NCBI GenBank assembly: GCA_017535105.1
Contig: JAFXUI010000002.1
Coordinates: 109,270 to 173,269 of the forward strand
Source of the DNA: Alphaproteobacteria bacterium
Lineage (GTDB): Bacteria > Pseudomonadota > Alphaproteobacteria > Rs-D84
Reading direction: 5' to 3'
Length of the DNA stretch: 64,000 nt
Position 1 is the first letter of the stretch. Every line of letters starts with the position of its first letter. A program made the translations under genes and the position numbers. A model generated the notes under the pieces. That model had not been told where the DNA came from, ran no database searches, and was given only the letters and a program-made list of their open reading frames with translations. Below, one piece after another: positions 50,938 through 59,589 of this stretch.

Positions 50938-51613
50938 GCGAATAACAGCATTGTTGGGATACAACGCGGTAAAGAAATTATCGGATGCAACTGTTATGGT
51001 TGTGGGCTGTGGTGCGGTTGGTTCTTTTGCGGTTGAAGCATTGGCGCGCAGTGGTGTTGGGCAAATTATCTTGGTTGATTTTGATGTGGTCGAAGAATCA
51101 AATATCAATCGCCAATTGTTCGCGCTGTCGTCCACGGTTGGTCAGGCCAAGGTTGATGTTGCCGCGGCGCGTGTTCGCGATATAAACCCAGACGCGATTG
51201 TTGTTCCGCTGAAAATGTTTTGGGACGCTGCGTCCGATGTCGCAGTTCGTCCCGACTTTGTGATTGATGCGATTGACACGGTGGAATCCAAGGTTGCACT
51301 GTATAAATGGTGTGCAGGGCGTGGCGTTCCATTTGCCGCCAGTATGGGCGCGGCTTTAAAGTCCGACCCCGCACAAATTCGCGTGGCGCGCATATCAAAA
51401 ACGTCAGTATGTCCATTGGCGGCACGAGTGCGCAAATTGGTGCGCGATGAAAACTTGCCCGATTTTCCGGTTGTGTATTCGGTTGAATCTCCAAACAAGT
51501 CTGCGGCAACGTCGGGGCGTGTTTTTGGTTCAATGATAACGGTGACGGGTGCGTTTGGACTGCGACTGGCGGATATTGCCATTAAAACGATTACCGGTTT
51601 ATCGAACGACTAA
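50921..51613 (+). CDS. tcdA: tRNA threonylcarbamoyladenosine dehydratase (TcdA/CsdL type)
   Basis: 230 residues. 'RFKRITALLG' start, the nucleotide-binding 'VMVVGCGAVGSFAVEALARSGVG', 'DFDVVEESNINRQLFAL' and 'DFVIDAIDTVESKVAL' are the TcdA branch of the ThiF/E1 family, which cyclises t6A37 in tRNAs. The end part 'GSMITVTGAFGLRLADIAI' also fits. It overlaps tatD by 17 nt (translational coupling). Confidence 0.88.
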   Translation: MTERFKRITALLGYNAVKKLSDATVMVVGCGAVGSFAVEALARSGVGQIILVDFDVVEESNINRQLFALSSTVGQAKVDVAAARVRDINPDAIVVPLKMFWDAASDVAVRPDFVIDAIDTVESKVALYKWCAGRGVPFAASMGAALKSDPAQIRVARISKTSVCPLAARVRKLVRDENLPDFPVVYSVESPNKSAATSGRVFGSMITVTGAFGLRLADIAIKTITGLSND

Positions 51614-51616
51614 AAT

Positions 51617-51633
51617 GTGGTATAATACATCAC
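51617..51633 (+). promoter_or_regulatory. Extended -10 promoter of the exchanger gene, leaderless arrangement
   Basis: TGG TATAAT (51618-51626) followed by 7 nt and ATG at 51634; no Shine-Dalgarno can fit between transcription start and the ATG. Same spacing as at dnaB. Confidence 0.5.
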
Positions 51634-52560
51634 ATGTTTTTGAATGTTTTACTGTTGGTTTTTGGTTTTATTTTTCTGGTGCGTGGCGCCGATGTTTTTG
51701 TTGATGGATCGGTGGCAATTGCGCGTCGCTGGCATATTCCGGAAATTGTTATCGGTCTGACCATTGTTGCCATGGGGACCAGTGCACCCGAAGCCGCGGT
51801 TTCTATTGCTTCGGCATTTCATGGCGCAAACGGTGTCGCAATTGGTAATATATTTGGGTCAAATATTGCGAACATATTGTTGATACTGGGGGTGACGGCG
51901 ACAATATCAACACTTACAGTTGCGCGCAACACAACGCACTATGAAATACCGTTTGTTGGGTTTATAACGCTTTTGCTTATGTGGTTGGGCTGGAAATATG
52001 GTGTGATTTCGCACGTTGGCGCGGCGATTTTGTTTGGTCTGTTTTTGTTGTTTTTGGGATATCTGTTTTTTGTATCCAAAGAAATGCATACGGACGATTT
52101 GTCACCCGAAAAGCATATGTCTTGGGCGAAAATAGTTTTGTTTGTTGTCGGGGGTATAATTGCGCTGGTCTTGGGCAGTAATATGACGGTGAACAGTGCG
52201 GTTGCAATCGCCCACGCGTTAAATGTGTCGGACAGAATCATCGGTTTAACAATTGTTGCGGTCGGTACCAGTTTGCCCGAATTGGTGACGTGTGTTGTTG
52301 CTGCGACCAAGGGGCAATCGGATATCGCGATTGGCAATATTGTCGGGTCAAATATATTTAATATCTTGTTCGTGTTGGGTATTGCGGGACTTATTCATAC
52401 CATACCATTTGAAAGCGCGTTTTTGATTGATGGTGCGGTTGCAACTATATCGGTCGTGTTGTTATTTGCGGCCACCGCACGCAGTGGTAAATTGACGCGC
52501 GCCATTGGTATTTTGTTTGTGTTATTGTACGCGCTTTATATCGCTTATACAATTGTATAA
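51634..52560 (+). CDS. Calcium/sodium antiporter, YrbG family
   Basis: 308 residues with about ten membrane helices in two homologous halves. Each half has the CaCA signature: 'MGTSAPEAAVS' with 'GNIFGSNIANILLILG' and 'VGTSLPELVT' with 'GNIVGSNIFNILFVLG'. It moves Ca2+ against Na+ (or K+) across the inner membrane. Directly follows tcdA (20 bp) but has its own promoter. Confidence 0.88.
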   Translation: MFLNVLLLVFGFIFLVRGADVFVDGSVAIARRWHIPEIVIGLTIVAMGTSAPEAAVSIASAFHGANGVAIGNIFGSNIANILLILGVTATISTLTVARNTTHYEIPFVGFITLLLMWLGWKYGVISHVGAAILFGLFLLFLGYLFFVSKEMHTDDLSPEKHMSWAKIVLFVVGGIIALVLGSNMTVNSAVAIAHALNVSDRIIGLTIVAVGTSLPELVTCVVAATKGQSDIAIGNIVGSNIFNILFVLGIAGLIHTIPFESAFLIDGAVATISVVLLFAATARSGKLTRAIGILFVLLYALYIAYTIV

Positions 52561-52643
52561 GTGTGGCAATTTGTTCCGGTATGATTTTATGAAAGGCTTG
52601 TGTTTGTTGGTTTAGGAACGTTTCCCTAATTAACGTATTGTGT

Positions 52644-52672
52644 TTGCGCGCGTGATTAAAAGTGGTTATAAT
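52644..52672 (+). promoter_or_regulatory. Promoter of the DUF378 gene with adjacent palindrome
   Basis: TTGCGC (52644-52649), 17-bp spacer, TATAAT (52667-52672). A perfect palindrome GTCTGAA-G-TTCAGAC sits at 52679-52693, at the expected transcription start; it may be an operator or form a 5' hairpin. Confidence 0.65.
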
Positions 52673-52723
52673 ACCCGTGTCTGAAGTTCAGACAAAACAA
52701 ACGTTGAAAAGGAGAAAAAACAG

Positions 52724-52933
52724 ATGAGAGGACTAAATCATTACCTGCTTGTTCCATTGATGTTCATCGGTGCCTTGAACTGGGGCTTGATTGGAATCTT
52801 TGGATTTGACTTGGTAGCGTTTTTATTCGGCCCAGCAACATTGTTGACCAACATTGTGTACAGTTTGGTCGGAATTGCCGCGGTTGTATGGTTGATAATT
52901 GTTTTAATTGACCGTCCAGAAAACGCACGTTAA
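52724..52933 (+). CDS. DUF378 small membrane protein
   Basis: 69 residues with two membrane helices and the family pattern 'IGALNWGLIGIFGFDLVAFLFG' (core ALNWGL.G). Widespread in bacteria, function unknown; sometimes stress-induced. Single-gene unit with a strong AAAAGGAGA ribosome site, its own promoter with a palindrome, and a terminator after it. Confidence 0.85.
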   Translation: MRGLNHYLLVPLMFIGALNWGLIGIFGFDLVAFLFGPATLLTNIVYSLVGIAAVVWLIIVLIDRPENAR

Positions 52934-52961
52934 AAAAATAAAACAAAAGTTTTCATGTCAA

Positions 52962-52988
52962 TCGCCCCAAGTGCTTGGGGCGTTTTTT
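52962..52988 (+). terminator. Terminator after the DUF378 gene
   Basis: Stem CGCCCCAAG / CTTGGGGCG followed by six T. Confidence 0.88.
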
Positions 52989-53068
52989 ATGGGGTAAATA
53001 ACAGATTGACTTTTAATCAGACAAAATTCTAGAATGAAATGTATGAGTAATACCAAAGGGGAAAAGAA

Positions 53069-53881
53069 ATGAAAAAGTATATAGATAGGGGTCTGGATTT
53101 CCTGCGCAAACACACATATCTGAACTATTTGGATATAAGTGAAAAATGGCTTGTTAAAATCGGGCTTTCGTGCCTGTATTTTGTATTTCCAGTAATCGCA
53201 ATCATCTTTATCGCAAGATATCATCGTCCAATTACTGCACTTTGTGGCAGTGCGATTTTGGTCGCGTTTGGTGTTGTCTTGGCAAGTATTTTTGCCGGCT
53301 ATATCGCCGATAAGATGTTGGAATATGTAAAGCCAAACATTGAACACTCACAAACAAAAATCGTAAATGGCGCACTGATGGACGTGTTGGCAACAATAAT
53401 GGTACTGGTGTCGGTTGGCATATTCTTTGGCGCGGTGATTTCAGCAATTAAAACAGGCAGTTTGGAAACTCTGTTTGGCGGATTGTTGGCGACACTGGTT
53501 TGCAGTTTCTTTGTTTCAATGTTGCTGGAACCCGAAAAGACATTGAATATTCGTGTTCATGATTCTGCAACACCGGCGCAAAGTTTAATTGCAATATGTT
53601 CATTCTTGGTCAAGGCTTCGTATCGCTTGGTTCCAATCGCATTTGGTTCGTTGGTGATTGTTGCGTTGATTTGCGGAATAGATTTATTGTTCAGTAATGG
53701 CAGCATAAGTTTAATAACCACATTTGCACGTCTGGGGCTGGGGGGTGCAATGTTGCCGTTGGTTGGGTATTTCTTGTTCTTAATCTATTACTTTGTGTTG
53801 GACTTTTTGGAATCGTTTTTCCGTATGTCGAATGATGTGCGGGCAATCGCAGAATCAAAAGACGGCCACAAAGCAAAATAA
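53069..53881 (+). CDS. Membrane protein of unknown function
   Basis: 270 residues with about six membrane helices (near residues 25-50, 55-80, 105-130, 135-155, 190-210, 220-250) and a short cytoplasmic tail. No family recognised; a Yip1-like or generic integral membrane protein layout. It has a strong ribosome site (AAAGGGGAAAAGAA) and a terminator after it. First gene of the accessory stretch 53-58.8 kb. Confidence 0.6.
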   Translation: MKKYIDRGLDFLRKHTYLNYLDISEKWLVKIGLSCLYFVFPVIAIIFIARYHRPITALCGSAILVAFGVVLASIFAGYIADKMLEYVKPNIEHSQTKIVNGALMDVLATIMVLVSVGIFFGAVISAIKTGSLETLFGGLLATLVCSFFVSMLLEPEKTLNIRVHDSATPAQSLIAICSFLVKASYRLVPIAFGSLVIVALICGIDLLFSNGSISLITTFARLGLGGAMLPLVGYFLFLIYYFVLDFLESFFRMSNDVRAIAESKDGHKAK

Positions 53882-53902
53882 AAAGAATATCGTAATAAAT
53901 AA

Positions 53903-53928
53903 CCCCACCCAAACGGGTGGGGTTTTGA
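53903..53928 (+). terminator. Terminator after the membrane protein gene
   Basis: Stem CCCCACCC / GGGTGGGG with loop AAAC, followed by TTTTGATT. Confidence 0.8.
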
Positions 53929-53970
53929 TTCCTGTATAAATACGGTGTTATGGTGTGTACAATTATCGGT

Positions 53971-54597
53971 ATGCATCTTGGCAACATATTCTTGAAATCT
54001 ATTCCGTACGTATTGTCCATCGCCGGTGGCGTATTCGTTTTTGATTTTTCCCAAGACTATCTGCACGACCCAAACTGGATAGATTTAATGAATAATGTTT
54101 CGGCATCATTGCTGGCAATCCCACTGGTGTTTTTGTTCTATGACTATTCCAATTACCTTATAACGCGGCGCATGCACAAACACCAAAATATGAAAGTGAT
54201 AAATATGCTGGACGGATATTTGTTGAAAGTACTGTCGCAGATGAAAAATATTATTGGCCTGAAACGCATAGAGGTTCCGATGCAGGATATAAACCTGAAC
54301 TATAAAAAACTGAATCTGGACGGGAAATATTTGCGCGCCATTGGCAACGAATTAAATAAATTGGAAAACTTGCTCTATAAATCGGATAAAATAGAAGTCT
54401 TGGATCCACAACACACCCAAATATTGTCGTTCATTGCCCAAGAAATAAACCAGATTTTGAATGAATGCAAATATCACAATTCCCCGCGGGAAATCGCGCG
54501 ATATATTGAAACGACATTGTCCATGATTGACGATTGGTTTTTTGCAACAGGCTATGCGGTGCGCAAAAAAGCACATGCCCATATCGCGAAAAAATAG
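53971..54597 (+). CDS. Two-helix membrane protein with cytoplasmic helical domain
   Basis: 208 residues. Two hydrophobic segments at the N-terminus ('SIPYVLSIAGGVFVF' and 'ASLLAIPLVFLFYDYSNYL') are followed by a ~145-residue cytoplasmic helical domain. It has no recognised motif. Proteins with two helices and a soluble tail occur among phage-defence effectors, but nothing specific supports that here. Start taken at ATG 53971; ATG 53950 is possible. Confidence 0.5.
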   Translation: MHLGNIFLKSIPYVLSIAGGVFVFDFSQDYLHDPNWIDLMNNVSASLLAIPLVFLFYDYSNYLITRRMHKHQNMKVINMLDGYLLKVLSQMKNIIGLKRIEVPMQDINLNYKKLNLDGKYLRAIGNELNKLENLLYKSDKIEVLDPQHTQILSFIAQEINQILNECKYHNSPREIARYIETTLSMIDDWFFATGYAVRKKAHAHIAKK

Positions 54598-54728
54598 GGC
54601 GCAAAATGGTATTGCTTTTTTTGTAGATGGGTGCTAGTATAAACAATGAAACAAGCATGGTGCGTGTTTCAGGGCGGATTTACATCCTAACTTGTCCTGC
54701 CCAAAATGGACTAAATAAGGAGCCTAAA

Positions 54729-55187
54729 ATGATATACTCTTATGTGGAGGCACCAGCCATTGACTTTGGTGCAATAAATCACTTGTTTGAAAATCTGGAC
54801 TTGATACTTGCCAACCGGCGAAAGATTATGTTTCACCGTAAGTATCGCACTATCAAAATATCTGGAATTTTTGCTGGTGGATTGTATGTCGGTATGCACA
54901 GAATGACACTGGGCAATCTTTTGCATCTGTGGAAGCATACCGAATGGCATACTGGGACGCGGTATTACTTCAATATTATCGGCACCCCATTAAGTGGTTC
55001 GAACCATTCGTGGTGGTATGATACTGCAACGAAAAAGTGCGATTGTGGAAAGTATTACAATGGCAAATATCATTTTCTGGGGCTGGCAAAGCCAGCATTG
55101 GACTACCTTAAATGGCACGAATTGTATAGGGAACCATCAAAACTGACAATCTTTGACCTGGTCAAACAGTTGCAGCGTTCTAAATAA
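54729..55187 (+). CDS. Unrecognised soluble protein
   Basis: 152 residues, rich in His, Trp and Tyr ('HTEWHTGTRYYFNIIG', 'SGSNHSWWYD'), with a CDC pair ('KKCDCGKYY'). No membrane segment. Function unknown. The start has a good AAGGAGCC ribosome site. The gene at 55200 follows 12 bp later. Confidence 0.55.
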   Translation: MIYSYVEAPAIDFGAINHLFENLDLILANRRKIMFHRKYRTIKISGIFAGGLYVGMHRMTLGNLLHLWKHTEWHTGTRYYFNIIGTPLSGSNHSWWYDTATKKCDCGKYYNGKYHFLGLAKPALDYLKWHELYREPSKLTIFDLVKQLQRSK

Positions 55188-55199
55188 AAGGGGGCAACA

Positions 55200-55406
55200 A
55201 TGTCAGAATTGGTAAAAAAATATAATGAATTGTCTTTAAGATTGGGTGATGAGGATTTGTATGAAAAAGAAGAATCTAAAATCGTAAAGCAGATGGCTGA
55301 GTTGAAGAAGCAATTCAAAGAATCTGATTGGAACGAACTGATACATTCGGTTCCGATATTTATGCGCCCAATGGTTCAGAAACAAAAGGAAAAATACTTA
55401 CAATAA
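55200..55406 (+). CDS. Small charged helical protein
   Basis: 68 residues, mostly helical and charged ('MSELVKKYNELSLRLGDEDLYEKEES', in part), no motif. Co-transcribed with the preceding gene; a terminator follows at 55412. Confidence 0.5.
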   Translation: MSELVKKYNELSLRLGDEDLYEKEESKIVKQMAELKKQFKESDWNELIHSVPIFMRPMVQKQKEKYLQ

Positions 55407-55411
55407 CAAAC

Positions 55412-55438
55412 AAAGGTGCCACCCGGCACCTTTTTTAA
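55412..55438. terminator. Terminator before the ADP-ribosylglycohydrolase gene
   Basis: Stem AAAGGTGCC / GGCACCTTT with loop ACCC; the T-tract runs into the convergent gene. Confidence 0.85.
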
Positions 55439-56223
55439 TTCACGGTTTTTTCTAATTCCGTAACAATTTTTAACAATTCTTCTGGAATATATGTTTTTGC
55501 CTTTTCTTTGATTTCGTCTGGAATACCATAAAACGCTTCGGCGATTGAACCCGTTATCGCGCCGATTGTATCGGAATCGCCACCAATGGAAATTGCGTTA
55601 CGGATTGCATCTTCGAAATCTTTTGATTCCAAAAAGCATTGTATCGCCGGTGGAACGGTACCCTGGCACGATGCGTCCCAATCGTAGTGTTTTTGTAAAT
55701 GTTTTACACTGTCATCTAAATCATAATAGTTGTCTTGGATATAATCTGTGATTTCGTCTTTGGAACACCCATTGCGCGCCGCCCATATTGCAACTGCGGT
55801 TGCTTCGGCTCCTTTGATACCCTCGATATTATCATGTGTAACCGATGTCACCATATACGACAGGCGTTTTACTTCGGTGACGTCACGACCGTACCAGCCC
55901 GCCGCCGATATACGCATCGCGGCACCATTTCCCCAAGAATTGTACGGGCCCTTGTCATTATGCACCAACCATTGCCAAAATTGTGAGCCATATCCCATGT
56001 TTGGGTATTTGTTTCCGATTTTCCGCATGTGTTTCGTGGCCAATTCTGACAAGTCGCCACCGTGTTGCTTCCATTCATTTATCGCGCGTGCAACGGCAAT
56101 AGTCATACAAGAATCATCGGTTATAAAACCACGTTCGCTGAACAGTGGAAAATCTTTCGTCTTGATATTATGAAATTCATAAACAGACCCAACAATATCA
56201 CCAATAATCGCACCATATAACAT
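55435..56223 (-). CDS. ADP-ribosylglycohydrolase family protein
   Basis: 262 residues. 'YGAIIGDIVGSVYEF' with 'FITDDSCMTIAVA' (first metal site) and 'ISIGGDSDTIGAITGSIAEA' (second metal site) are the DraG/ARH signatures, with the two Asp-rich loops intact. It removes ADP-ribose from proteins, nucleic acids or small molecules. Near an Mrr nuclease and a Nudix-ASCH protein, it may belong to a defence or nucleotide-metabolism island (inference). Confidence 0.88.
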   Translation of the reverse strand: MLYGAIIGDIVGSVYEFHNIKTKDFPLFSERGFITDDSCMTIAVARAINEWKQHGGDLSELATKHMRKIGNKYPNMGYGSQFWQWLVHNDKGPYNSWGNGAAMRISAAGWYGRDVTEVKRLSYMVTSVTHDNIEGIKGAEATAVAIWAARNGCSKDEITDYIQDNYYDLDDSVKHLQKHYDWDASCQGTVPPAIQCFLESKDFEDAIRNAISIGGDSDTIGAITGSIAEAFYGIPDEIKEKAKTYIPEELLKIVTELEKTVN

Positions 56224-56457
56224 CTCTTATCCTTATTCTAAGTATTCTTCCTCTGCGCATTCATTTGCTTCATTGCAGTAAGATTTTTCCCATGCATCTA
56301 CCAACAATTTTCTTTGTTCTGTGCGTGTTTTTAGCTTGTTTGTGCGTGTTTTAAACAATATTTTTACCTATAGGAACCATTTGGGGATAAAATACTATAA
56401 ACTATACGATTTAAACAGTTTATTATTTACTGTTTGAATCAAATAGTAATCAAATAT
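56224..56457. other. AT-rich intergenic stretch between ARH and mrr-like genes
   Basis: No gene seen. It contains an inverted repeat AAACAGT (56413-56419) / ACTGTTT (56429-56435) near the end of the mrr-like gene, a possible weak terminator, and two direct TGTGCGTGTTTT repeats near 56320-56350. Confidence 0.5.
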
Positions 56458-57441
56458 TTAATCTTGGCTTTCTTCAAAGTATGATGTGTCTAATTCTTTA
56501 ATATCATAATTTTTCTTGTTTCTTGCACCAAGATTATATTTACGCATTAATTGAGCTAATTTATGACCGTCAACCAATACTACAGAACAATTATTATTGC
56601 TTGCTTTTTCAGCTGATTTTATTGCCTTATCATCAAAAGAACTTGTCGTTAGAAAAACTCCTTTTGAAACTCCAGTATATTTTGTAGTTAATGCACCTAC
56701 AAAAGCACGCATTTCTGTATCATGAACCTTGTTGTTAGAAGCATACCGTTTAGCTTGTAAATATATTTTTGAAAGTCCCAATTCATCTTCGTTTATTATA
56801 CCATCTATTCCACCATCTCCAACATATTGAGTTGGTGTTCCATGACCGTATCCCATTGCTTCCATAAGGTCTATAACTATAAATTCAAAACGCCGCGGAC
56901 TTGCATTTTGTACAGATTCAAGAATATCCTGCTCTAATTTTGCATTTATGGTACCAATTGCATTATCTATCATTGTTTCTGGGTCATCTTGTGAAATAGT
57001 TATTGCAGTATTTTGTTGAGTATTTCCATTACCGGATAAATTCATTTTTACCTGATTAGATTTTACTTGTCTGTTTTCTTTGGTTTTATCAAGCCACTCC
57101 TGAACAGAAGGATAATGTTGCAGTAAGTAATTTGTATTTATATCAACATTTAAAGATAATAACTTTTTGCCTTCGTCGGTTATTTTATACGCACCACTTT
57201 TTAACATTTGGCCTTCGCGCGCAAGTAAACCCGCAACATACAAATAATATGCAGCCCAATAAATTCTTGAATTTATAATAGTTTCTCGACCATTTCCCAT
57301 CATTGCAGACCTGTCTTCAGTGGAAAGTTGCATTATGTCTGCTATTCTATCTACTAAATCCTGGCGTTTTACTAATCCACCATTTTCTGCAAATGCTTGT
57401 AATGTCGCATTCATAAAACCTTCATAGTTTGGGATACTCAT
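56458..57441 (-). CDS. Mrr-type restriction endonuclease
   Basis: 327 residues: an N-terminal winged-helix Mrr_N-like domain (residues ~1-100, 'ITDEGKKLL' wing), a spacer and a C-terminal nuclease with 'FEFIVIDLMEAMGYG', 'GDGGIDGII' and 'IYLQAKRY' (D...QxK active site of Mrr). Type IV restriction enzymes of this kind cut modified DNA. Codon use and base composition look more AT-rich than the host genes around, so it was probably acquired. TTGACA promoter upstream on the minus strand near 57477-57482. Confidence 0.85.
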   Translation of the reverse strand: MSIPNYEGFMNATLQAFAENGGLVKRQDLVDRIADIMQLSTEDRSAMMGNGRETIINSRIYWAAYYLYVAGLLAREGQMLKSGAYKITDEGKKLLSLNVDINTNYLLQHYPSVQEWLDKTKENRQVKSNQVKMNLSGNGNTQQNTAITISQDDPETMIDNAIGTINAKLEQDILESVQNASPRRFEFIVIDLMEAMGYGHGTPTQYVGDGGIDGIINEDELGLSKIYLQAKRYASNNKVHDTEMRAFVGALTTKYTGVSKGVFLTTSSFDDKAIKSAEKASNNNCSVVLVDGHKLAQLMRKYNLGARNKKNYDIKELDTSYFEESQD

Positions 57442-57511
57442 TTTTTCACCTTTTTATTCAATGTTATTATTCCTAACTATATCATAAATATGTCAACGCG
57501 TGAACGTAAAT

Positions 57512-58309
57512 TCACTTTGCTGGTTTTATTTCTATGCCGACAACTTGTTCGTGAGTTAATTTCTCGGGCGAAATGAATTTCGTAATCGTGTCCATCAAAT
57601 CGTACAAATTGTCAAAACCCGTACGCCGAATATCAATTTTCTGGAACAAAGACGCAAAATCGGGCGCAATATGTAGCCCTAATACCTCACAAACAATATA
57701 GTCTGTCGGGTTTTCAGCATCGGATAATATAAATCTATCGCCAACTTTGATTTTCTTGCGTTTGTCGTCATATGCGCGCAATTCAATGTCTTTTTGTCCA
57801 GACTTTATCATCTCAAAATACTTATTTCGTACACTCATCGAAAAACGACAGTTGATATTCGGAACGATATGATTTGTGAAAAAATCGCGCATGCTGTCTA
57901 TCTGTATAATTTTGGGGTTAGTCACGTCGTTAATGTCTAACCAAGTTACAGAGATTTTTTCATCGCGTTCTTCACAAAATCTTAAATTCACATTGTTCGT
58001 TTCATTCGTAATAAAGTAGTGGTGTTCTTCGGCCCATGCACCACGTTTTTCTGCACGTTCCAGTGTCGTGTGCCGAAAAGAATAGGGTGCTGGAACCTCT
58101 GCGATTAAATCTAAAATACCCAATGCGTCTTCGCCCAATTCTTCGGTCAATTCACGTTTTAGTGCGGTTTCGAAATCTTCGCCATCGTCCAATCGACCAC
58201 CAATTGGGCCATAATTGTTTGCGCCATAATTTAACAACGCAATTTGTGTTTTGTCACCTTGGGTACGAACAGGAATGATATACGCAGAATAACTTTTGTC
58301 TTTTATCAT
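57512..58309 (-). CDS. Nudix hydrolase fused to an ASCH domain
   Basis: 265 residues. A Nudix box 'GGRLDDGEDFETALKRELTE' continuing 'ELGED' lies near residues 37-60. A C-terminal ASCH-like domain ('MSVRNKYFEMIKSGQKDIELRAYD', in part; 'KVGDRFIL', 'CEVLGLH') starts near residue 155. ASCH domains bind RNA or hydrolyse N4-acetylcytidine; Nudix enzymes clear or process nucleotide derivatives. The fusion suggests action on a modified nucleotide or RNA end. Substrate unknown. Next to Mrr on the same strand. Confidence 0.8.
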   Translation of the reverse strand: MIKDKSYSAYIIPVRTQGDKTQIALLNYGANNYGPIGGRLDDGEDFETALKRELTEELGEDALGILDLIAEVPAPYSFRHTTLERAEKRGAWAEEHHYFITNETNNVNLRFCEERDEKISVTWLDINDVTNPKIIQIDSMRDFFTNHIVPNINCRFSMSVRNKYFEMIKSGQKDIELRAYDDKRKKIKVGDRFILSDAENPTDYIVCEVLGLHIAPDFASLFQKIDIRRTGFDNLYDLMDTITKFISPEKLTHEQVVGIEIKPAK

Positions 58310-58579
58310 CGTGGCACCTTTTATTCATATTGTTGCACATCGTATTTGGTTTGCAAGTCCTTTAACCCTGTGTTTTTTGTGTAAAAGTGCAACAAATACG
58401 CCTCAAAAATCATAAAATTTGTTTTGTAAAAACGGGTCTTGGTGCCTTGTAAATTCGTGTGTGTTTTCTTGTATAACGCGAATCGCTTGTGTGATTCTAT
58501 AAAAATTAGTTAAATGTTTCTGTAAGTATATTTATTGCGGGTTTTTGCTTTGCAACAAATTCAGGCAAAAGGAGAAATT

Positions 58580-58762
58580 ATGATAAAAGCGGATTATGCC
58601 GAAAAGTGCGAATTTATTATAACTGTGTTAAAGAAAATTATGAAAGGGGTGGATGTGCCGCTGTCGGAACGTATTTCCGCATGTGAAAAAGCCATAGAGA
58701 TTTTATGCACTCCCGATTTCACCCCTCAGGATGAATCTAAAAATTCTTGTGCTAAAAAGTAA
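58580..58762 (+). CDS. Small unrecognised protein
   Basis: 60 residues: 'YAEKCEFIITVLKKIMKGVDVPLSE' (partly quoted as 'FIITVLKKIM'), with 'ACEKAIEILC' and a Lys tail. Cys at three places. Has a very good ribosome site (AAAAGGAGAAA) before ATG 58580. No function can be given. Confidence 0.5.
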   Translation: MIKADYAEKCEFIITVLKKIMKGVDVPLSERISACEKAIEILCTPDFTPQDESKNSCAKK

Positions 58763-59332
58763 TCGTCGAAAGCACAAAATTCATCTTGTTCAATCAGAGA
58801 TCAAATGGGCTTTTCCCAATTCTCGTGCCTCTCGTATCATGTGCTTCGTCAGCACACGGATAAAATGTGTTGATTTTATGCATGTTTTAAAAGATTGTTT
58901 GGGTGAAAAACGGATTGGTCCGTGTGTCTGGGCGAGTTTTACATCAAATTTACATGTGTGTGGGCCCTAAAAATGTCCACTATTAGTACGTTTTTGAGCA
59001 AATTTTTGCGGAATTTGTCTTGTCGTCCCCAGAAGTAAATGCGACCCACGGATTAACAGTAATTCATCAATAAAGATTTATTTAAATGTGTTTCAGTGTA
59101 AACCTGGCCTCCTGTGTTCCGCAGAAATCTGGGGTGTTTTGAGGTTTGGCCTTAGTGCAAAAACACCCGAAAATACACCAAGACGTTTTCCATTGTTGTC
59201 CCAAAATATACACTCAGTATAATCTTTTTTTTGCTAGTCAAAAAAGCTTTACAAAGTGCGAAATTATTGGATATTTCTGCAATGACTTTTGCTCTTTATT
59301 TGGTTAAATGCAAGTATAAAAAGGAGCAAAAA
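58763..59332. other. Long non-coding stretch, probable end of the integrative element
   Basis: About 570 bp without a believable gene. Some short direct repeats (GTGTGTCTGGGC..., GTGTGGGCCC) and a promoter-like TTGTCC-16-TATAAT (59196-59223) before the excisionase-like gene. It may hold the left attachment site of the element; no tRNA or second copy is visible in the window. Confidence 0.5.
59196..59223 (+). promoter_or_regulatory. Promoter of the excisionase-like gene
   Basis: TTGTCC (59196-59201), 16-bp spacer, TATAAT (59218-59223). Confidence 0.55.
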
Positions 59333-59521
59333 ATGACAGATAAATTATTATCACCAAAACAGCTTGCCAACTACCTTGGCGTGGGGCTTACTACACTTGC
59401 ATCATATAGAAAAGATGGGATCGGGCCTGAATACCTAAAAATAGGACATTTGGTTAGATATCGATTTTCTGATGTAGAAAATTGGTTAAAAACTAAAGAA
59501 AAACAGCTTTTGGAAAAATAG
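59333..59521 (+). CDS. HTH_17/AlpA-type excisionase-like protein
   Basis: 62 residues: 'LLSPKQLANYLGVGLTTLASYRKDGIGPEYLKIGHLVRYRFSDVENWL' in outline (MerR-like helix-turn-helix of the HTH_17 family with the 'VRYR..DVE.WL' wing). Directly before the integrase gene, so it probably directs integrase towards excision or regulates the element. Ribosome site AAAGGAGC. Confidence 0.8.
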   Translation: MTDKLLSPKQLANYLGVGLTTLASYRKDGIGPEYLKIGHLVRYRFSDVENWLKTKEKQLLEK

Positions 59522-59523
59522 TT

Positions 59524-59589
59524 CATTTTTCACTGGACTTGTTGATTTGTTCGGGTATGTGTTGTGTCGTAAACTAAGAGGTGACACAT
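59524..59589 (+). repeat. Leader repeat copy A
   Basis: About 65 bp before the integrase start codon, starting CACTGGACTTGTTGATTTG and ending AGAGGTGACAC. It is ~80% identical to 60809-60874 upstream of the next gene. Probably a shared promoter/operator and ribosome site. Confidence 0.7.

Noticed and set aside
58731-58970. ORF after the small gene at 58580
   Set aside because: Overlaps that gene, no ribosome site, and composition unlike the coding regions.
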